Shown here: one piece after another, positions 5,156 through 8,028 of the stretch
How the letters are laid out: every line of letters begins with the position of its first letter
How positions within the stretch are numbered: position 1 is the first letter of the stretch
From: an uncultured Lachnospiraceae bacterium
GTDB taxonomy: Bacteria; Bacillota_A; Clostridia; Lachnospirales; Lachnospiraceae
Assembly (NCBI GenBank): GCA_910585855.1
Contig: CAJUGZ010000202.1
Location: forward strand, 1-8,028
Reading direction: 5' to 3'
Length of the DNA: 8,028 nt
Notes under the pieces: model-generated
What the model was told of the DNA's origin: nothing
Databases searched by the model: none
What the model saw: only the letters and a program-made list of their open reading frames with translations
Position numbers and translations under genes: made by a program

Positions 5156-6322
5156 ATGAAAGAGAAAGTATTAAAGAAGTTTCAGGAAATCTTTGGAGGA
5201 GAAGGAGAGATTCGTACATATTTTGCACCGGGGCGTGTGAATTTAATCGGGGAGCATACTGATTACAACGGAGGGCATGTATTTCCGTGTGCATTGACGA
5301 TTGGTACTTATGCGGCAGCGAGAAAAAGAGAGGATAAGAAACTGCGCTTTTATTCGATGAATTTTGAACAGGCAGGTGTGATAGAAGCCGATTTGGATCA
5401 CTTGAAAAATCAGAAAGAGGATGGATGGACCAATTATCCAAAGGGTGTCATTTGGGCGTTAAAAGAAAAGGACTATCCGGTTACAAATGGAATGGATGTT
5501 GTATTATTTGGAAATATTCCAAATAGTTCCGGGCTGTCTTCTTCTGCTTCGGTAGAGGTAGTAACCGGTGTTATTGCAAAGGATTTATATGGACTGGATA
5601 CATTGACCATGCAGGATATTGCTTTGTTAGGGCAGTATTCGGAGAATCATTTTAATGGAGTGAACTGTGGTATTATGGATCAGTTTGCCATTGCTATGGG
5701 AAAAAAGGATCATGCTATTTTTTTGGATACTGCAGATTTGTCCTATGAATATGCACCGATTATACTAAAAGATGCTAAGATTGTAATTGCCTGCAGCAAT
5801 AAAAAGAGGGGATTAGGCGATTCGAAATATAATGAAAGACGAACCGAGTGTGAAACGGCACTTGCTGAACTTCAGACTAAACTTTCTATAAAGAGTTTAG
5901 GAGAATTGACAGAAGAAGAGTTTGAAGCCAATAAATACTTAATTCAAGACAGTGTAAGAGTGCGTAGAGCAAAACATGCGGTATATGAAAATCAGCGCAC
6001 GATTCATGCAGTGGAGGCTTTGAAGAAGGGGGATATTATTGAGTTTGGAAAGCTGATGAATGAATCCCATATTTCTCTGCGGGATGACTATGAAGTGACG
6101 GGAAAAGAGTTAGATACTTTGGTAGAAACTGCATGGAAACAAAAGGGCGTGATTGGATCTAGAATGACAGGTGCTGGATTTGGAGGATGTACCGTAAGTA
6201 TTGTAAAAAGTGAAAATGTAGAAGAATTTATTCAGAAGGTGGGAGATACCTATCGGGCAGCAGTCGGATATGCAGCCGATTTTTATGTAGTAGATATTGG
6301 AGATGGGGCAGGCGTATTATAA
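5156..6322 (+). CDS. galK: Galactokinase
   Basis: Phosphorylates alpha-D-galactose with ATP to galactose-1-phosphate, the first committed step of the Leloir pathway; cytoplasmic GHMP kinase. The product has 388 residues, normal length. The galactokinase signature spans residues 26-40 (GRVNLIGEHTDYNGG: Arg27, Glu33, His34 and Asp36 bind the sugar). The GHMP ATP loop is at 121-132 (IPNSSGLSSSAS). Asp175 in NCGIMDQF is the expected catalytic base. The third GHMP motif is at 337-346 (MTGAGFGGCT). ATG 5156 has AGGAGG (5142-5147) eight bases upstream. galT follows after 24 bases, so the two form an operon. Control probably acts at the promoter at 4952-4981 and the repeated boxes in the leader. Confidence 0.97.
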   Translation: MKEKVLKKFQEIFGGEGEIRTYFAPGRVNLIGEHTDYNGGHVFPCALTIGTYAAARKREDKKLRFYSMNFEQAGVIEADLDHLKNQKEDGWTNYPKGVIWALKEKDYPVTNGMDVVLFGNIPNSSGLSSSASVEVVTGVIAKDLYGLDTLTMQDIALLGQYSENHFNGVNCGIMDQFAIAMGKKDHAIFLDTADLSYEYAPIILKDAKIVIACSNKKRGLGDSKYNERRTECETALAELQTKLSIKSLGELTEEEFEANKYLIQDSVRVRRAKHAVYENQRTIHAVEALKKGDIIEFGKLMNESHISLRDDYEVTGKELDTLVETAWKQKGVIGSRMTGAGFGGCTVSIVKSENVEEFIQKVGDTYRAAVGYAADFYVVDIGDGAGVL

Positions 6323-6346
6323 AAAACAGGATTGGAGGGAGAATAA

Positions 6347-7843
6347 ATGGAGAATCAAGTAAACCAAGCAATAAAAAATCTGGTGGAGTATGGAGTAAAA
6401 ACAGGATTATTAGAGGAATCCGATCGGATCTATGTTACAAATCAAGTGCTTGCAAAACTGCAGTTAGAGGAATATGAAGAACCAGAGAAAGCACAGGATG
6501 CAAAGTTAGAGGAAACTTTAAAAGTATTGTTAGATTTTGCCTGTGAGAAAGGTTTGATAGAAGACAGTATTGTCTATCGGGATTTATTTGATGCAAAATT
6601 GATGAATTGTCTTATGATGCGTCCAAGTGAGGTACAGAAGCGGTTTTGGGAATTGTATCAGGAAGATCCGAAAAAGGCAACAGATTATTTCTATAAACTG
6701 AGTCAGGACAGCGACTATATCCGCCGCTACCGAATTGAAAAGGATATGAAATGGACGGTAGATACTGAATATGGAACGCTTGATATTACAATCAATTTAT
6801 CAAAACCGGAAAAAGATCCAAAAGCGATAGCAGCCGCTAAGTTAGCTAAGCAGAGTGGTTATCCGAAATGTCTGCTCTGTAAAGAAAACGAGGGCTATGC
6901 AGGAAGGGTCAATCATCCGGCAAGAGATAATCACCGAATTATACCGATTACCATCAATCAGTCACAGTGGGGATTTCAATATTCTCCTTATGTGTATTAT
7001 AATGAACACTGTATTGTTTTTAACGGACAGCATATCCCAATGAAAGTAGATAAAGCTGCATTTCAAAAGCTGTTTGATTTTATTGAACTGTTCCCACATT
7101 ACTTTATCGGATCTAATGCGGATTTGCCGATTGTAGGGGGATCTATTTTAAGCCATGATCATTTTCAGGGAGGAAACTATGAATTTGCTATGGCGAGAGC
7201 ACCAATTGAAATTCCGATTACTATACCGGGGTATGAGGATGTAGAAGCAGGAATTGTAAAATGGCCGTTATCTGTCATTCGTATCCGTCATAAAAATAAA
7301 CAGCGTTTAATTGACTTGGCAGATTATATTTTAACAGTTTGGAGAGGATATACTGATAAAGAAGCCTATATTTTTGCAGAAACAGAAGGAGAGCCGCATA
7401 ATACCATTACACCGATAGCCCGTATGAAAGAAGGGGTATTTGAACTGGACTTAACACTTCGAAATAATATTACGACCGAAGAGTGTCCGTTAGGACTGTA
7501 TCATCCGCATAATGAACTGCATCATATCAAAAAGGAAAATATCGGCTTAATTGAAGTGATGGGTCTTGCTGTACTTCCGGCAAGATTGAAAGAGGAAATG
7601 GAACTTTTAGAAGAGTTTATTTTGGAAGGAAAGAATATAAGAGAAAGTGATGTATTAGAGAAACATGCAGATTGGGTAGAGGAGTTTTTGCCAAAGTATC
7701 CGAATCTTACCAAAGAAACAATAAGCGGAGTAATAAAAAAAGAAATTGGGCAGGTATTTTGTCAGGTGCTTGAAGATGCCGGAGTATATAAATGTACAAA
7801 AGAAGGAAGGGATGCATTTCTTCGGTTTGTTCAAACACTTTAA
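6347..7843 (+). CDS. galT: UDP-glucose--hexose-1-phosphate uridylyltransferase, family 2
   Basis: Transfers UMP from UDP-glucose to galactose-1-phosphate, giving UDP-galactose and glucose-1-phosphate, the second Leloir step. The 498-residue length and sequence are those of the Firmicutes-type GalT (family 2), distinct from the roughly 350-residue enterobacterial type. The active-site block GGSILSHDHFQGG places the histidine pair at 270 and 272; by analogy with HxH uridylyltransferases the second is the likely uridylylated residue. Other visible conserved parts are CLLCKENEGY with Cys175 and Cys178, NHPARDNHRIIP, EPHNTITP (349-356) and LYHPHNELHH near 384-393. The helical N-terminal 150 residues are typical of this family. 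ATG 6347 has GGAGG (6334-6338) eight bases upstream, and the gap from galK is 24 bases. No clear terminator follows in 7844-7892, only an A-rich stretch. Confidence 0.96.
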   Translation: MENQVNQAIKNLVEYGVKTGLLEESDRIYVTNQVLAKLQLEEYEEPEKAQDAKLEETLKVLLDFACEKGLIEDSIVYRDLFDAKLMNCLMMRPSEVQKRFWELYQEDPKKATDYFYKLSQDSDYIRRYRIEKDMKWTVDTEYGTLDITINLSKPEKDPKAIAAAKLAKQSGYPKCLLCKENEGYAGRVNHPARDNHRIIPITINQSQWGFQYSPYVYYNEHCIVFNGQHIPMKVDKAAFQKLFDFIELFPHYFIGSNADLPIVGGSILSHDHFQGGNYEFAMARAPIEIPITIPGYEDVEAGIVKWPLSVIRIRHKNKQRLIDLADYILTVWRGYTDKEAYIFAETEGEPHNTITPIARMKEGVFELDLTLRNNITTEECPLGLYHPHNELHHIKKENIGLIEVMGLAVLPARLKEEMELLEEFILEGKNIRESDVLEKHADWVEEFLPKYPNLTKETISGVIKKEIGQVFCQVLEDAGVYKCTKEGRDAFLRFVQTL

Positions 7844-7892
7844 AAAAACAGAAAAAGAAAAAATTTGATGACATATAAGACACAAAATCAGA

Positions 7893-7921
7893 TTGACAAG
7901 ATTCCCATTCTATGGTAGTGT
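7893..7921 (+). promoter_or_regulatory. Promoter of the cold-shock gene
   Basis: -35 TTGACA (7893-7898, perfect), 17 bases, then TAGTGT (7916-7921) as a weak -10 preceded by TGG, an extended -10 that may compensate. The start point near 7928 leaves a leader of about 50 bases, short for a cold-shock leader. Confidence 0.6.
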
Positions 7922-7929
7922 ATACGGTA

Positions 7930-7944
7930 GGAGTAAAATACTCC
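7930..7944 (+). promoter_or_regulatory. Hairpin at the 5' end of the cold-shock mRNA
   Basis: GGAGT (7930-7934) pairs with ACTCC (7940-7944) around an AAAAT loop, at or within a few bases of the predicted transcript start. A stem at the extreme 5' end could stabilise the mRNA. It lacks a T-run, so it is not a terminator. The GGAG it contains is 20 bases away from the true ribosome site at 7964-7969. Confidence 0.4.
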
Positions 7945-7977
7945 CATATGCAAGATTAGTTTTAGGAGGATTCAAAC

Positions 7978-8028
7978 ATGAAAGGCACAGTAAAGTGGTT
8001 TAACGCAAAGAAAGGCTACGGATTTATT
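7978..8028 (+). CDS. Cold-shock protein, CspA family (5' end only)
   Basis: The first 17 codons read MKGTVKWFNAKKGYGFI, the diagnostic start of the small single-domain cold-shock proteins: beta strand 1 with KWFN, followed by the RNP1 motif beginning at KGYGFI. Family members are about 65-70 residues, bind single-stranded RNA and DNA through surface aromatics (Trp8, Phe9 and the RNP aromatics here) and act as RNA chaperones in the cytoplasm. ATG 7978 has AGGAGG (7964-7969) eight bases upstream. The gene runs off the right edge, so the paralogue cannot be named. It has its own promoter, but the absence of a visible terminator after galT leaves room for read-through. Confidence 0.95.
   Translation, partial: MKGTVKWFNAKKGYGFI

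Noticed and set aside
5088..5441. Reverse-strand open frame over the start of galK
   Set aside because: It is a shadow of the galactokinase coding sequence and leader, with no ribosome site or recognisable motif.
6855..7043. Plus-strand open frame inside galT
   Set aside because: It is an out-of-frame reading of galT, which is intact across this stretch.

Overview
The window looks like chromosomal DNA of a low-GC, Gram-positive anaerobe, most likely a Clostridia member of the Lachnospiraceae type. This rests on AT-rich coding sequence, strong AGGAGG ribosome sites about 8 bases before the start, sigma-A promoters with 17-base spacers, a TTG start, a cofactor-independent phosphoglycerate mutase, a Firmicutes-type (family 2) GalT and a CspA-family leader. 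No rRNA, tRNA or CRISPR array was seen, so the genus cannot be fixed.

Left third (1-2300), accessory or decaying DNA. It holds the 3' end of an unknown gene closed by a strong GC-rich terminator. Next is a reverse-strand transglutaminase-like protein with an intact Cys-His-Asp triad and its own promoter. A stretch of apparently frameshifted coding DNA follows. Then comes a complete 174-residue protein resembling the PBECR nuclease-like domains of phage and mobile-element polyvalent proteins, with an excellent promoter and a TTG start. A frameshifted transposase remnant ends the region. This is the pattern expected at the eroded edge of a mobile element or genomic island.

Middle (2300-4522), a housekeeping unit. 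A consensus promoter drives gpmI (glycolysis, 3-phosphoglycerate to 2-phosphoglycerate), followed after 33 bases by a small membrane-anchored protein of unknown function.

Gap 4523-5155. It begins with a roughly 350-base long inverted repeat (4529-4880). Its outer 14-bp arm section is held together by Watson-Crick pairs plus four G-U pairs that work only in the plus-strand RNA, and several hairpins nest inside it. It is either a structured non-coding RNA or 3' UTR, or a transcribed MITE-like repeat. A second terminator, a promoter overlapping it, and two near-identical 21-base-period boxes follow, leading into the galactose genes.

Right third (5156-8028). galK and galT form a two-gene Leloir operon that converts galactose to galactose-1-phosphate and then to UDP-galactose and glucose-1-phosphate. 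galE is not in the window. The window ends in the first 17 codons of a cold-shock protein gene with its own promoter. Together gpmI and galKT describe sugar entry and lower glycolysis, while the left flank is unrelated cargo.
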